Position numbers and translations under genes: made by a program | The notes under the pieces: generated by a model | The model's input: the letters and a program-made list of their open reading frames with translations, nothing else | The model's database searches: none | What the model was told of the DNA's origin: nothing | In this document: one piece after another, positions 9,067 to 18,041 of the stretch | How the letters are laid out: every line of letters begins with the position of its first letter | Position numbering within the stretch: the stretch's first letter is position 1 | DNA from: Delftia sp. PS-11 | GTDB lineage: Bacteria > Pseudomonadota > Gammaproteobacteria > Burkholderiales > Burkholderiaceae_C | Length of the DNA stretch: 64,000 nt | Direction of reading: 5' to 3' | Assembly: GCF_029870285.1 (NCBI RefSeq) | Contig: NZ_JACSYA010000016.1 | Location: 1 to 64,000 of the forward strand

Positions 9067-10272
9067 TCAACTCTGGCGCGATTCTATGAATTGTGCGATG
9101 CGTTGGGCCGCTTCCAGGCATTCTGCAGTCTCTGCCACCAATGCCATGCGGACCCGCTGCGCCCCGGGATTGCGGCCATCGACCTCGCGGGCCAGATAGC
9201 TTCCGGGCAGTACGGTCACACCCGTCGCAGCATACAGCTCACGGGCGAAATCGGCATCGTTCATGCCCAGCGATGCCGGAATGCCCGCCCACAGGTAAAA
9301 GCTCGCATCGGGCAGGCGAACATCCATGACCCGGGCCAGCAGCGGCGTGACCTGATTGAACTTTTCGCTGTACAGGCGGCGGTTTTCCTCGACATGCGCT
9401 TCATCGCTCCATGCGGCGACACTGGCAGTCTGCACCACGGGACTCATCGCGCCGCCATGGTAGGTGCGGTACAGCAAGAAAGCCTTGATCAGCGCTGCAT
9501 CGCCGGCCACGAAACCGCTGCGCAGGCCGGGCACGTTGCTGCGCTTGGACAGGCTGGTGAACATCAGCAGATTCTTGTAATCTGTGCGGCCCAGGCGCTG
9601 AGCTGCCTCCAGGCCGCCCAGCGGAGGCGTGCCATCGAAGTAGATTTCGCTGTAGCACTCATCGCTGGCGATCACGAACCCGTACCGGTCGGACAGCGCA
9701 AAAAGCTTTTCCCATTCCGGCAGCGGCATCACGGCGCCTGTCGGGTTGCCTGGCGAGCACACGAAGATCATCTGGGTCTTTTCCCAGACCTCGTGCGGCA
9801 CGGCATCCCAGTCCACGGCAAAGTTGCGCGCAGGGTCGCTGGCGGCGTAGTAGGGCTGGGCGCCAGCCAGCAAAGTGGCTCCCTCATAGATCTGGTAGAA
9901 AGGATTGGGACAGATCACGCGGGCGCCGTCCTGGCCGGGGTCTACCACGACCTGGGTAAAGGCGAACAATGCCTCGCGCGAGCCATTGACCGGCAGCACC
10001 TGCGTGGCGGCGTCCAGCGCAATTGCGTAGCGTTGTCGTGCCCATTGGGCACAGGCTTCACGCAGTGCGGGATCGCCCGAGGTTGCCGGGTACTTGGCCA
10101 GGCCGCCCAGGTCGCTGCTCAGCGCCTGCTCGATGAATGCGGGCGTGGCATGCCGGGGTTCTCCGATGCCAAGGCTGATGGGACGCACGCCGGTCGGCGG
10201 CTGCACCCCGGCAAACAGTTTGCGAAGACGCTCAAACGGATAAGGCTGGAGTCGGGACAGCAGGGGATTCAT
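9067..10272 (-). CDS. dapC: Succinyldiaminopimelate transaminase
   Basis: Class I PLP-dependent aminotransferase of 401 residues, converting N-succinyl-2-amino-6-ketopimelate to succinyl-LL-diaminopimelate. Seen: [13 protein letters not shown] near the N-terminus, substrate and cofactor region [40 protein letters not shown] (cofactor Asp and Tyr), and [15 protein letters not shown] containing the Schiff-base lysine. The ATG at 10272 is preferred; a GTG two codons upstream is possible. The neighbouring dapD supports DapC over other aminotransferases of the same fold. Confidence 0.94.
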   Translation of the reverse strand: MNPLLSRLQPYPFERLRKLFAGVQPPTGVRPISLGIGEPRHATPAFIEQALSSDLGGLAKYPATSGDPALREACAQWARQRYAIALDAATQVLPVNGSREALFAFTQVVVDPGQDGARVICPNPFYQIYEGATLLAGAQPYYAASDPARNFAVDWDAVPHEVWEKTQMIFVCSPGNPTGAVMPLPEWEKLFALSDRYGFVIASDECYSEIYFDGTPPLGGLEAAQRLGRTDYKNLLMFTSLSKRSNVPGLRSGFVAGDAALIKAFLLYRTYHGGAMSPVVQTASVAAWSDEAHVEENRRLYSEKFNQVTPLLARVMDVRLPDASFYLWAGIPASLGMNDADFARELYAATGVTVLPGSYLAREVDGRNPGAQRVRMALVAETAECLEAAQRIAQFIESRQS

Positions 10273-10480
10273 GGGCACGCATTATGGGGTGATGTGCTTT
10301 GGACCGTTGCCGCCACAGATGGTGGAAGTCTGGCATGTTCGTCTTTTTGCACTTTGTTACTTATTATTCTGTCATGGTCTTGAAGCAGATCTGGCAAACC
10401 ACGTCGGCTGGCGCACGGCAGCGGGTAGATTGCAGGGACCAACACCATAGAGGCAAATATCGATGGAGACAGGAGCTGGT

Positions 10481-11983
10481 ATGGAAAAACGGGAACGCCT
10501 GCGCCCCTGGCGTGGACTTGGTCTTGGTGCAGGCTTTGTGGCGTGCACCGCGTGGGCCGTGGCAGGGCTGGCGCTGCTGGCGCTGCTGGCGCTGGTGGAC
10601 AGCGGCACATGGCAGGCCGTGGGGGGGCTGGCATGGGCCGCCGTGCTGCTGGCAGGCATGCTGGCCCTGTGGAGCCGGCTGGGCGTGCAGCGGCAATCGC
10701 TGCAAGACGCCATGCATGGCATTGCACAGGGCGATCTGAGCCGGCGGTATGCCACGCCGTCCGGCATGGAGGGTGCTGCATCGCCCGAAGCCCTGCTGGG
10801 GGGCATGGTCACCGCCTTGTCGGGCATGGTCGCTGATGTCCGCAGCAATGCGGCCCTGGTGTCCCAGTCGGGCCAGCAACTGGTCAGCGACCACCGGGCG
10901 CTTTCCGAGCGCACCGAACTGCAGGCCAGCAGTCTTGCGCAGACCGTGGTCAGCGTCGAACAGCTCAGCGGGGCGGTGCAGCACAACGCCGAGGTGGTGA
11001 CCGTGGTCCACGATCAGGCCAGTGCCGTGCGCGGCGCTGCCGATGAAGGTGTTCTTGCCATGGAGCGCGCTGTCAAGTCTGTGGAAGCCATCGAAAGCAG
11101 CGCAGGCCGCATGCGTGACATCATCGGTGTGATCGACTCCATCGCGTTTCAGACCAATATCCTGGCGCTGAATGCGGCGGTCGAGGCCGCCCGTGCGGGC
11201 GAACAGGGCCGGGGCTTCGCCGTGGTGGCCAGTGAGGTGCGCAGCCTGGCACAGCGTTCGGGCGAGGCCGCCCGCGAAATCCGACACCTGATCGGCGATG
11301 CGCTGGCACAGGTCGAGCAAAGCACCTCGCTGATACGCACGGCTGGCCATGAAATGGAACGTGTGACCGACGGCATCCGCCAGGTGGCAACCCATATGGG
11401 GGAACTTTCCCAGTCCACTGGCAGCCAGAGCGCCGGCCTGTCCGAAATCAGCCGTGCCATCCACCAGATTGACGAAATCACGCAGCACAACGCCCAAATG
11501 GTGGTGCATGCGCTGAACCAGGCGCGTGCGCTTCAGCAGCGCGCGCAGACGCTTTCCAGCGCTGTCTCGCGGTTTCGCCTGCAGCAGGGTACGGCGGAAG
11601 AGGCTGTCGCCCTGGTCGAATCTGCCATGCAGCTCGCTCGCCGTGGCGCAAGCACAGAGGCCATGCTGGCAACTGTGACCGACCCGGGGCAGCCTTTCCA
11701 TGACCGCGACATGTATGTTTTCGCGCTGGCTGCCGACGGCAGCTACCGCGCTTTTGGCGGCAATCCTGCGCGTGTGGGCGTGCGCGTGCAGGACCTGCCT
11801 GGCGTGCAGGGGGAGAGACTGCTGGCCGACATCATTGCGCAGGCGGAGCATGGGCCCGGCTGGGTGGAGTACGACTTCAGGAATCCTGCAACCCAGCAAC
11901 TGCAGCCCAAAATGTCCTACGTCTGCAAGCACGGTGGGCTGTATTGGGGGTGTGGCGTCTACAAGAGTCTGGTACTGGCGTAG
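10481..11983 (+). CDS. Methyl-accepting chemotaxis protein with C-terminal Cache domain
   Basis: About 500 residues. Two adjacent transmembrane helices occupy roughly residues 10-65 with almost no periplasmic loop, then a short linker and a full signalling domain including the conserved hairpin tip [20 protein letters not shown] and [20 protein letters not shown]. The last 110 residues form a Cache-like domain (DRDMYVFALAADGSYRAFGG, then KMSYVCKHGGLYWGCGVYKS) placed after the signalling domain and so expected in the cytoplasm. An AGGAG ribosome binding site supports the ATG at 10481 over one at 10463. Such receptors presumably sense an internal cue; that part is inference. Confidence 0.93.
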   Translation: MEKRERLRPWRGLGLGAGFVACTAWAVAGLALLALLALVDSGTWQAVGGLAWAAVLLAGMLALWSRLGVQRQSLQDAMHGIAQGDLSRRYATPSGMEGAASPEALLGGMVTALSGMVADVRSNAALVSQSGQQLVSDHRALSERTELQASSLAQTVVSVEQLSGAVQHNAEVVTVVHDQASAVRGAADEGVLAMERAVKSVEAIESSAGRMRDIIGVIDSIAFQTNILALNAAVEAARAGEQGRGFAVVASEVRSLAQRSGEAAREIRHLIGDALAQVEQSTSLIRTAGHEMERVTDGIRQVATHMGELSQSTGSQSAGLSEISRAIHQIDEITQHNAQMVVHALNQARALQQRAQTLSSAVSRFRLQQGTAEEAVALVESAMQLARRGASTEAMLATVTDPGQPFHDRDMYVFALAADGSYRAFGGNPARVGVRVQDLPGVQGERLLADIIAQAEHGPGWVEYDFRNPATQQLQPKMSYVCKHGGLYWGCGVYKSLVLA

Positions 11984-12001
11984 TAGCGCGCTCCTGGCGT
12001 A

Positions 12002-12655
12002 TCAGCCGGGACGCTGCGCGCGGGCTCTGGCCAGAATGGCAGCCAGCGTCGCCTGCTTGCCCAGGGCCGGCGACTCAGGCGCATCATCATTCGCCGAAGT
12101 GAATATGGCCTCTGGATCCGCCTGTGCGGGCTCTGACGCGATGCGTTCGCGCCGTGCCGCATGGCGCAGGCGTGCATGCTCTGCCTGCTGAGGGCTCCAG
12201 GCAGCCCATCCTGTTGCCTCGCCGCTGGCATTGCGCAGCTCTATGCAATCCACCGGGCATGCAGGAATGCACAATTCGCAGCCTGTGCAGTGTGGAGCAA
12301 TCACCGTGTGCATGCGCTTGTTGGCCCCCAGAATGGCATCTGTAGGGCATGCCTTGATGCACAGCGTACAGCCGATGCACCATGCCTCATCAATCACGGC
12401 GACGCTGCGCGGCCCCTCTGTGCCGTGGGCGCTGCTCAAGGGCAGCACAGGGCGGCCTGTCAGCGCCGCCAGACGGGCCACGCCTGCGGCACCGCCTGGC
12501 GGGCACTGATTGATGCCAGCCTCTTCCTGAGCCACAGCCTGGGCATAGCTTGCGCAGTCGGGGTAGCCGCAGCGCGTGCACTGCGTCTGTGGCAGCGCTG
12601 CATCAATGCGGGCTGCCAGATCCTGGCGTGCCAGTGTGGCGTACAGGGTCGGCAT
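12002..12655 (-). CDS. Orphan RnfB-like iron-sulfur protein
   Basis: 217 residues. The N-terminal 4Fe-4S domain has the RnfB pattern [15 protein letters not shown]...NQCPPGG (residues about 25-55), and two ferredoxin 4Fe-4S clusters follow ([12 protein letters not shown] and [12 protein letters not shown]). The rest is an Ala-rich tail. Unlike RnfB of a six-gene Rnf/Rsx complex there is no N-terminal membrane helix, and no other rnf genes are near, so it is probably a soluble electron carrier. It begins 5 bases after phaZ ends on the same strand. Many annotations call these RsxB; the electron partner is unknown. Confidence 0.88.
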   Translation of the reverse strand: MPTLYATLARQDLAARIDAALPQTQCTRCGYPDCASYAQAVAQEEAGINQCPPGGAAGVARLAALTGRPVLPLSSAHGTEGPRSVAVIDEAWCIGCTLCIKACPTDAILGANKRMHTVIAPHCTGCELCIPACPVDCIELRNASGEATGWAAWSPQQAEHARLRHAARRERIASEPAQADPEAIFTSANDDAPESPALGKQATLAAILARARAQRPG

Positions 12656-12660
12656 GATGG

Positions 12661-14031
12661 TCAGCCTGCCTGCAGACTGGTGCTGCGGCGGGCCGTCTTT
12701 GCCGACTCCGGCGCATCGTCACTGAGGCTGCTGGCATGGCCGGCGGCGCTGGCCGCAGTGGCACTCTCCGGCTGATGCGCACGGATGAAGTCGCGAACCT
12801 GCGGATAGACAATTTCGCGCCAGCGCCGGCCGCTGAAAATGCCATAGTGGCCTGCGCCCGGCACTTCGATGTGCTTGCGCTGGGATGCATCAATTCCCGT
12901 GCACAGATCGTGCGCTGCTCGGGTCTGGCCAGAACCCGAGATATCGTCGAGCTCACCCTCGATGGTCAGCAGCGCGCTGCCCTGGATGTCCTGCGGGCGC
13001 ACACGTTCCGGATGTCCTGCCGGTGAGCGCACATCCCAGGTTCCATGAACCAGCTTGTACTCCTGGAACACGGTGGCAATCGTCTCCAGGTAGTAGTCGG
13101 CATCCATGTCAAGCACGGCGTTGTATTCGTCATAGAACTTGCGATGGTGCTCGGCGCTTGCGTCATCGCCCTTGATCAGGTCCTTGAAATAGTCGTAGTG
13201 GCTGTTGGCATGGCGGTCAGGATTCATGGCCACGAAGCCCGAATACTGCAGAAAGCCGGGGTACACACGGCGGCCAGCCCCAGGATAGTTGTCCGGCACG
13301 CGGTAGATCACATTGTTCTCGAACCACTCGAAGCTGCGGTTCTGTGCCAGATTGTTCACCGAAGTGGGCGAGCGGCGAGCGTCGATGGGGCCGCCCATCA
13401 TGGTCATGGACAGGGGGGGCGTCTCTCCACGGCTGGCCATCAGCGATACGGCAGCCAGCACCGGGACCGTTGGCTGGCAGACGCTGACCACATGGCACTG
13501 GCCATACTTGCCCTGCAGATAGCGGATGAATTCCTGCACGTAGTTGACGTAGTCATCGAGATGGAACTCGCCATCGGCCAGCGGCACGAGGCGGGCATTC
13601 TTCCAGTCGGTGATGTAGACCTTGTGATCGCCCAGCATGCTCTGCACCGTATCGCGCAGCAGCGTTGCGTAGTGGCCTGACAGCGGAGCCACGATCAGCA
13701 CCACGGGTTGGCTGAGCATGGTCTGCAGCGTCTGCGGATCGTCCGAAAAACGCTTGAAGCGGCGCAGTTCGCAAAACGGCTTGTTGACCTCGACGCGCTC
13801 TCGGATGGTGACATCCACGCCGCCTACATCAACGCTGCGCAGGTTGAATTCCGGCTTTTCATAGTCCTTGCCAAGCCTGTAAAACAGGTCGCAGCCTGCA
13901 GCCATGCGCTGCGACAAGGGGCCCTGGCTCAGCAGGGAGCGGGGATTGCTGTAGAGCTTGGCGGCTGCCTTGGCGAAGTCGGCAAAAGGCTCGACCATGG
14001 CCCGCTGGATCTCGTAGAACTGGTAAAGCAT
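12661..14031 (-). CDS. phaZ: Intracellular polyhydroxyalkanoate depolymerase
   Basis: A 456-residue protein of the intracellular PHB depolymerase family, releasing 3-hydroxybutyrate from storage granules. The opening [20 protein letters not shown] is characteristic. Alpha/beta-hydrolase landmarks are [40 protein letters not shown], the nucleophile region [14 protein letters not shown] (a cysteine nucleophile, as in this depolymerase family), and a late histidine in [14 protein letters not shown]. The C-terminal 35 residues are a Ser/Ala-rich low-complexity tail. It reads directly into the RnfB-like gene. Confidence 0.93.
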   Translation of the reverse strand: MLYQFYEIQRAMVEPFADFAKAAAKLYSNPRSLLSQGPLSQRMAAGCDLFYRLGKDYEKPEFNLRSVDVGGVDVTIRERVEVNKPFCELRRFKRFSDDPQTLQTMLSQPVVLIVAPLSGHYATLLRDTVQSMLGDHKVYITDWKNARLVPLADGEFHLDDYVNYVQEFIRYLQGKYGQCHVVSVCQPTVPVLAAVSLMASRGETPPLSMTMMGGPIDARRSPTSVNNLAQNRSFEWFENNVIYRVPDNYPGAGRRVYPGFLQYSGFVAMNPDRHANSHYDYFKDLIKGDDASAEHHRKFYDEYNAVLDMDADYYLETIATVFQEYKLVHGTWDVRSPAGHPERVRPQDIQGSALLTIEGELDDISGSGQTRAAHDLCTGIDASQRKHIEVPGAGHYGIFSGRRWREIVYPQVRDFIRAHQPESATAASAAGHASSLSDDAPESAKTARRSTSLQAG

Positions 14032-14184
14032 GGTGGGGTGAGGGCAGTAGTGGTGACTTTGTTGCAGTGCAATATATCAGCAGCACGCTAAGGAAATTGG
14101 TAGTAAAACCCCTGTTTCCCTGTCGCTCATGTGATAAGCAGGCGTGCACTGCCTGGCAAAATCGTATGGCTGTGCTGTCGTTGA

Positions 14185-15195
14185 TCAGGCATCCTGCGCT
14201 GCCAGCGCAGGCTTTGTACGCGCCAGCCGCATCACTTCGGAGGGGGGCAATTGCTTGAGCCGGTGGTCGCTCCACACCTGGCGCCAGCGTCGGGCGCCCG
14301 CCAGGCCGTTGCGCAAACCCAACATATGGCGCGCAATGGCGTACCAATGGGTGCCGTGAGTGGCTGCTTCACGCTCCATGTAGGCCACCATTTGCTCCTC
14401 TACCAGCTCGCGGCTGCGTTCCCCGGCTGGCGTGCCGAAGTACAAGGCATCCCAGGACGCCAGCCACCAGGGGTTGTGGTAAGCCTCGCGTCCGATCATC
14501 ACTCCATCGACCTGATGCAGCAGTTGCTGTACGGCGGCATCTGTCCTGATGCCGCCATTGACCGCAATCGTCAGGTCTGGAAAGTCCTGCTTCAGCCGGG
14601 CCACCACCTCATACCGCAGTGGCGGAATCTCCCGGTTTTCCTTGGGCGAAAGCCCCTTGAGCCAGGCATTGCGCGCATGCACGATGAAGACGCGGCAACC
14701 TGCTTCAGCCACCGTGCCCACAAAATCGCGCACGAAATCGTAGCTCTCGTTCTTGTCGATGCCGATGCGGTGCTTGACAGTCACAGGAACATCCACTGCA
14801 TCCACCATGGCCTTCACGCAATCTGCCACCAGTGGCGCCTCGTTCATCAGACATGCACCGAATGCACCTCTTTGCACCCGCTCGCTGGGGCAGCCGCAAT
14901 TGAGGTTGATCTCGTCATACCCCCATTGCGCGCCCAGCAGCGCGCTGCGGGCGAGATCGGCGGGCTCACTGCCACCGAGCTGGAGTGCCACCGGATGCTC
15001 CTGAGCCTCGAAGCGCAAATGCCGCGGGACATCTCCATGCAGCAAGGCTCCTGTGGTCACCATCTCGGTGTAGAGCAGTGCATGCCGGCTCAGCAGACGG
15101 TGAAGGTAGCGGCAGTGTTTGTCGGTCCAGTCCATCATCGGCGCAACTGACATGCGCCACATGCTGGCAGGTGCTTGATTTTCTACGTTTGTCAT
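14185..15195 (-). CDS. dusA: tRNA-dihydrouridine synthase A
   Basis: FMN-dependent enzyme that reduces uridines in the D-loop of tRNA. The core begins MSVAPMMDWTDKHCRYLHR, the DusA hallmark, followed by LGGSEPADLA, NLNCGCPSERVQRGAFGACLM (containing the catalytic cysteine), VKHRIGIDK, VHARNAWLKGLSPKENREIPPL and NGGIRT. About 336 residues from the ATG at 15195; starts at 15243 or 15162 are also possible and none has a convincing ribosome binding site. The 5' end of dusA is a known integration site for phages and islands, and a broken integrase lies immediately upstream in the opposite direction. Confidence 0.95.
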   Translation of the reverse strand: MTNVENQAPASMWRMSVAPMMDWTDKHCRYLHRLLSRHALLYTEMVTTGALLHGDVPRHLRFEAQEHPVALQLGGSEPADLARSALLGAQWGYDEINLNCGCPSERVQRGAFGACLMNEAPLVADCVKAMVDAVDVPVTVKHRIGIDKNESYDFVRDFVGTVAEAGCRVFIVHARNAWLKGLSPKENREIPPLRYEVVARLKQDFPDLTIAVNGGIRTDAAVQQLLHQVDGVMIGREAYHNPWWLASWDALYFGTPAGERSRELVEEQMVAYMEREAATHGTHWYAIARHMLGLRNGLAGARRWRQVWSDHRLKQLPPSEVMRLARTKPALAAQDA

Positions 15196-15276
15196 TGATT
15201 CGGTTGGGGAGGTCTTCGAAGGCGCTTTCTGGTTTTGCCCCATTGCGCGCGATTTTTCCTGTTTTTGCAGCCCTCC

Positions 15277-15696
15277 ATGGGAGCCATCACCACATGCAAG
15301 CGGATCGACGGTTCGCAGTCATGCACGGTACAGATCCGGCGGAAGGAAGGTGTGCAGGTCGTCTACAGCGAGTGACAGACGTTCAGCCGCAAGTTGCTGA
15401 ACGAGCGGCTGCGCAGGCGCGAGTACGAGCTAGAACAGGCGCACGACTCTGACCAGGCGCCGCGCAGGAAAATCTCGATGGGGAAGTTGCTTCGTGATTA
15501 TGTCAGCACGGCCGAAAACGTGACTGAGTGGGGCCGTAGCAAAAAAAGCGTACATCCGAAGGCCGCGCTGCTGCGCATGGATGCCAATGTACTGGAGCAG
15601 ACCGCCCGCCATGGGGGCGCCAGCTGGCCTGGTGTGAAGGGCTGCGCTGTCTGTATGGCAGATACCGGCAGGGCGCAATGGAGCATCCCCGCCTGA
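15277..15696 (+). pseudogene. Degraded phage-type tyrosine integrase, N-terminal fragment
   Basis: Reading from the ATG at 15277 gives MGAITTCKRIDGSQSC, then TVQIRRKEG...VVYSE, a TGA stop at 15373-15375, and in the same frame QTFSRK...RRREYELEQ, KLLRDYVSTAEN and WGRSKK. This is the arm-site binding domain of island integrases, where the family reads roughly ESQTF at the position of the stop. The frame ends at 15696 without core-binding or catalytic domains. So there is both a nonsense mutation and a large truncation. It sits head to head with dusA, where the integrase gene of a dusA-inserted element would lie. The match is by eye. Confidence 0.7.
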
Positions 15697-15716
15697 GTGA
15701 ACTGGCCTGCGTTGTC

Positions 15717-16016
15717 TCAGTCGCCTGCTTTGGTTCCTGGTTTGCCTGTATAGGGGTTCACGTTCCCCTGCGTTGCCCAGTTGTTGTTCTTGGTGTCGTC
15801 CCGGTTGGTTGCATGGTGAGGGGCAACATAGGTGCCATCCTTGCGTGTGTAGCCTTGGACAGAGTGGCTGCCTGGCGAGCCAGCGTAGTGCAGGCTGGAG
15901 CTGCTGTGAGAACTGCTTGCCCGGCCCGAAGAGCCTGTGCTGTGGCTCCCCGCGCCTCTGGCAAGTGCCAAGGTGCATGCCGAAAATGCCGCTATCAGGA
16001 TCACTGTTTTCTTCAT
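15717..16016 (-). CDS. Small secreted protein of unknown function
   Basis: 99 residues with a clean signal peptide (MKKTVILIAAFSACTLALA, cleavage probably after ALA). The mature part is Ser/Gly/His-rich, then has the motif GYTRKDGTYVAPHHAT followed by NVNPYTGKPGT, a combination I recognise from many small periplasmic proteins in proteobacteria that have no assigned function. A GAGGG sequence lies 12 bases before the ATG. The gene lies in the patch beside the integrase fragment. No catalytic residues can be proposed. Confidence 0.75.
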   Translation of the reverse strand: MKKTVILIAAFSACTLALARGAGSHSTGSSGRASSSHSSSSLHYAGSPGSHSVQGYTRKDGTYVAPHHATNRDDTKNNNWATQGNVNPYTGKPGTKAGD

Positions 16017-16207
16017 TCAGACTGCCCTCAAACGTTTGTAAGCACGCCTGAGTGGCGTGCTTTGTAGTATTGTGATGCATTCGTTGAATGAGATGCGTCA
16101 AGTTTCCATGTGGAGTCTGCTCTGGCGTTCGTTCTTATTGATTTCAGCGCATGAATTTCTCGGAAACGAGAATCAGTGTTATGTTCTTTTTTATCAAAGG
16201 TAATTGT

Positions 16208-16450
16208 ATGAAAAGAACAAATCTTCGACCGATGAAGAGCATCCATGCAACGCGTGAGTCAGATGGTGCTGTCGTAAAGGTCTTGATTTTCCTTGAGGTT
16301 GCTCAAGGCAATGGCTTGGAAGCAGGAGGCTGCGAAGTCGAAAGCCGCAAAGTCTATAAGCTGGCTGGCCAGATGCTTCGCGTCGATGAAGAAGATGCAG
16401 CCTGTCTGTCAAACGGCACAGACCGTTTCAAACCACTCCAGCCGCTGTGA
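16208..16450 (+). CDS. Small hypothetical protein
   Basis: 80 residues starting MKRTNLRPMKSIHATRESDG; the ATG at 16208 has AAAGG upstream at a usable distance, better than an in-frame ATG at 16151. There is no signal peptide or membrane segment. The sequence is mixed and slightly acidic toward the C-terminus (RVDEEDAACL). Base composition is more AT-rich than the surrounding genome, in line with acquired DNA. I do not recognise a family. It could be spurious, but the ribosome site and its position in the dusA patch favour a real gene. Confidence 0.5.
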   Translation: MKRTNLRPMKSIHATRESDGAVVKVLIFLEVAQGNGLEAGGCEVESRKVYKLAGQMLRVDEEDAACLSNGTDRFKPLQPL

Positions 16451-16544
16451 GCGTAATTCCTGCCAGTGCAACGGTTTGCATGCAAAGCTGGATAGGTATC
16501 GATGGTGATGTTTTTCCGACGATCTCTGCCAGAACGGTCTACAT

Positions 16545-16584
16545 GCCCTCAGCCATAAAATCACACGGATTTTTGGCTGAGGGC
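16545..16584. terminator. Long bidirectional hairpin, probable terminator
   Basis: GCCCTCAGCCATAAAATC (16545-16562) pairs with GATTTTTGGCTGAGGGC (16568-16584), with a five-base loop and one bulge. The stem sits between two convergent genes, the 80-residue unknown and the H-NS-like gene. The U-tract is inside the upper stem rather than after it, so termination is likely but not certain. Confidence 0.6.
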
Positions 16585-16598
16585 AAAGCCTGTCGGCA

Positions 16599-16877
16599 TC
16601 AGATTTCGAAGGCTGCGCGATCCTGGCCAATGATCCAGTTGGGGGGCTTGCCGCGGCCTGTCCAGGTGGCGCCGGTTTCGGGATTGCGGTACTTGGCTTC
16701 GCCTACCGTGGTCTTGCGCTTGGGCTGGCCAAAGATATCGTCCTGGGTCAGGCCATACTGCTGCACCAATTCACGGGCCCGGGAAATTGCGCCGCTCTTT
16801 TCCGTCTTCAGCGCCTCGGCAATCTTTGCCTCGAGCTCTGCCTTCTGTTGCAGAAGCGACTTGTAATCTGCTGTCAT
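16599..16877 (-). CDS. H-NS-family nucleoid protein
   Basis: 92 residues. An N-terminal coiled-coil oligomerisation segment (KSLLQQKAELEAKIAEALKT) is followed by a linker and the H-NS DNA-binding domain: AKYRNPETGATWTGRGKPPNWI, close to the family consensus with the TWTGRGRxPxW core. Proteins of this kind (BpH3/H-NS-like) are common in Burkholderiales, often in several copies and often on acquired DNA, where they silence AT-rich sequence. Its position in the AT-richer dusA patch fits that picture. Confidence 0.92.
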   Translation of the reverse strand: MTADYKSLLQQKAELEAKIAEALKTEKSGAISRARELVQQYGLTQDDIFGQPKRKTTVGEAKYRNPETGATWTGRGKPPNWIIGQDRAAFEI

Positions 16878-17059
16878 CGACTTCTCCTGGTTAGTGTGCT
16901 ATCGATGGCGAATTCTAATCAGAATTGCACGCTGTCGTGCAATCGACAGCATCAGTGTTTCCACGTATATATGACCAGACAGGGGCTGGAAGATTTCCAT
17001 TCTTGCGAGCAGATCTTGTCTGGCTCGCCGTAAGGCGTCAGAAGATTCCCGGGCGATGA

Positions 17060-17944
17060 CTATGGAATGCCTGCCAGCAGGCGCTCGAGTCTTTCTACGC
17101 GGTAACGGTGGGGCGTTGTGATAGCGTAGAAATTTTCCTTGAGCTCGGTAGATTGGCCCACTTTTACCAGCAAGCCTGTCTTCAATTCGTCTTGGACGAC
17201 CACCTCTGGAACCACAGTGAGCCAGCCACTGTCGCGCGCTATCAGGCGGAGCATGGCCATATCGTCCACCTCGGCGCGTATGCGAGGTTTCACATTCGCT
17301 GACATGCATAGCGCATCAAACTGTGTGCGCAGTGCATGGCGTGGTCCAGGCAATGCAAGGTCCAGTCCATCGAGCTCGTTCGGTATGGCCAGGGTTTGTC
17401 CATGCCACCGAGAGGCTGGCCCTACCAGAGAGATGGTTTGGCTGCCCAGAAAGCGGCAGTGCATTGGTTTTTGAGGATCGCTGGGCGCAGGTTCGTTGGC
17501 CAGTACGACGTCGAGCTGATGCTGCAGCAGGCGATCGAGCAGGTGATGGAGCAACCCTGACTCCAGTGTCAGCGTGACAGCCGGGTCGGATAGCAGCGGG
17601 CGAATCCAGTTTTCCTGGTAGTTGCGTGACAGTGTTGCCACACTGCCCACGCGCAGGCGGATCATGCCTTCGCTGCTGCCTTGCAGTCTGCCCAGCATCT
17701 CTTGCCCCAAGCCGAAGATGTTCTCAGCATAAGACAGTACAAGCAGTCCGGTTTCGGTGAGGTGCAGGCGGCGCTTTTCGCGTTCGAACAACGGCTCGCC
17801 CAGCCGCTCTTCAAGTTGCTTGATCTGCGCTGACAAGGCTGACTGGGAGACGTGCAGTGTCTGCGCCGCGTGTGTGAGATGCCCCATTTTGGCCACGCGC
17901 CAGAAGTAGAACAGATGGTGGAAATTGAGCTGTTCAAGCTGCAT
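17060..17944 (-). CDS. LysR-family regulator, NhaR-like, divergent from dabBA
   Basis: 294 residues from the ATG at 17944 (MQLEQLNFHHLFYFWRVAK). The N-terminus LNFHHLFYFWRVAKMGHLTHAA...SQSALSAQIKQLEERLGEPLF is the NhaR-type LysR signature. The C-terminal effector domain contains LESGLLHHLLDRLLQHQLDVVLAN. It is transcribed away from dabB, with 97 bases between starts. NhaR proteins respond to sodium or alkaline stress in E. coli; next to DAB genes the likely cue is inorganic carbon or ions, which is inference. Confidence 0.9.
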   Translation of the reverse strand: MQLEQLNFHHLFYFWRVAKMGHLTHAAQTLHVSQSALSAQIKQLEERLGEPLFEREKRRLHLTETGLLVLSYAENIFGLGQEMLGRLQGSSEGMIRLRVGSVATLSRNYQENWIRPLLSDPAVTLTLESGLLHHLLDRLLQHQLDVVLANEPAPSDPQKPMHCRFLGSQTISLVGPASRWHGQTLAIPNELDGLDLALPGPRHALRTQFDALCMSANVKPRIRAEVDDMAMLRLIARDSGWLTVVPEVVVQDELKTGLLVKVGQSTELKENFYAITTPHRYRVERLERLLAGIP

Positions 17945-18041
17945 TTGTTCTTTTAAATAGATGAATTTGATCTCATCAATGTAATTTACAGAACAAAGCC
18001 TTGTTGCCACCATGGCGGCATTGTTTTGGAGGAAGTACGTG

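Noticed and set aside
10364..11932. 522-codon minus-strand reading frame opposite the Cache chemoreceptor
   Set aside because: Mirror frame of a clear chemoreceptor signalling domain.
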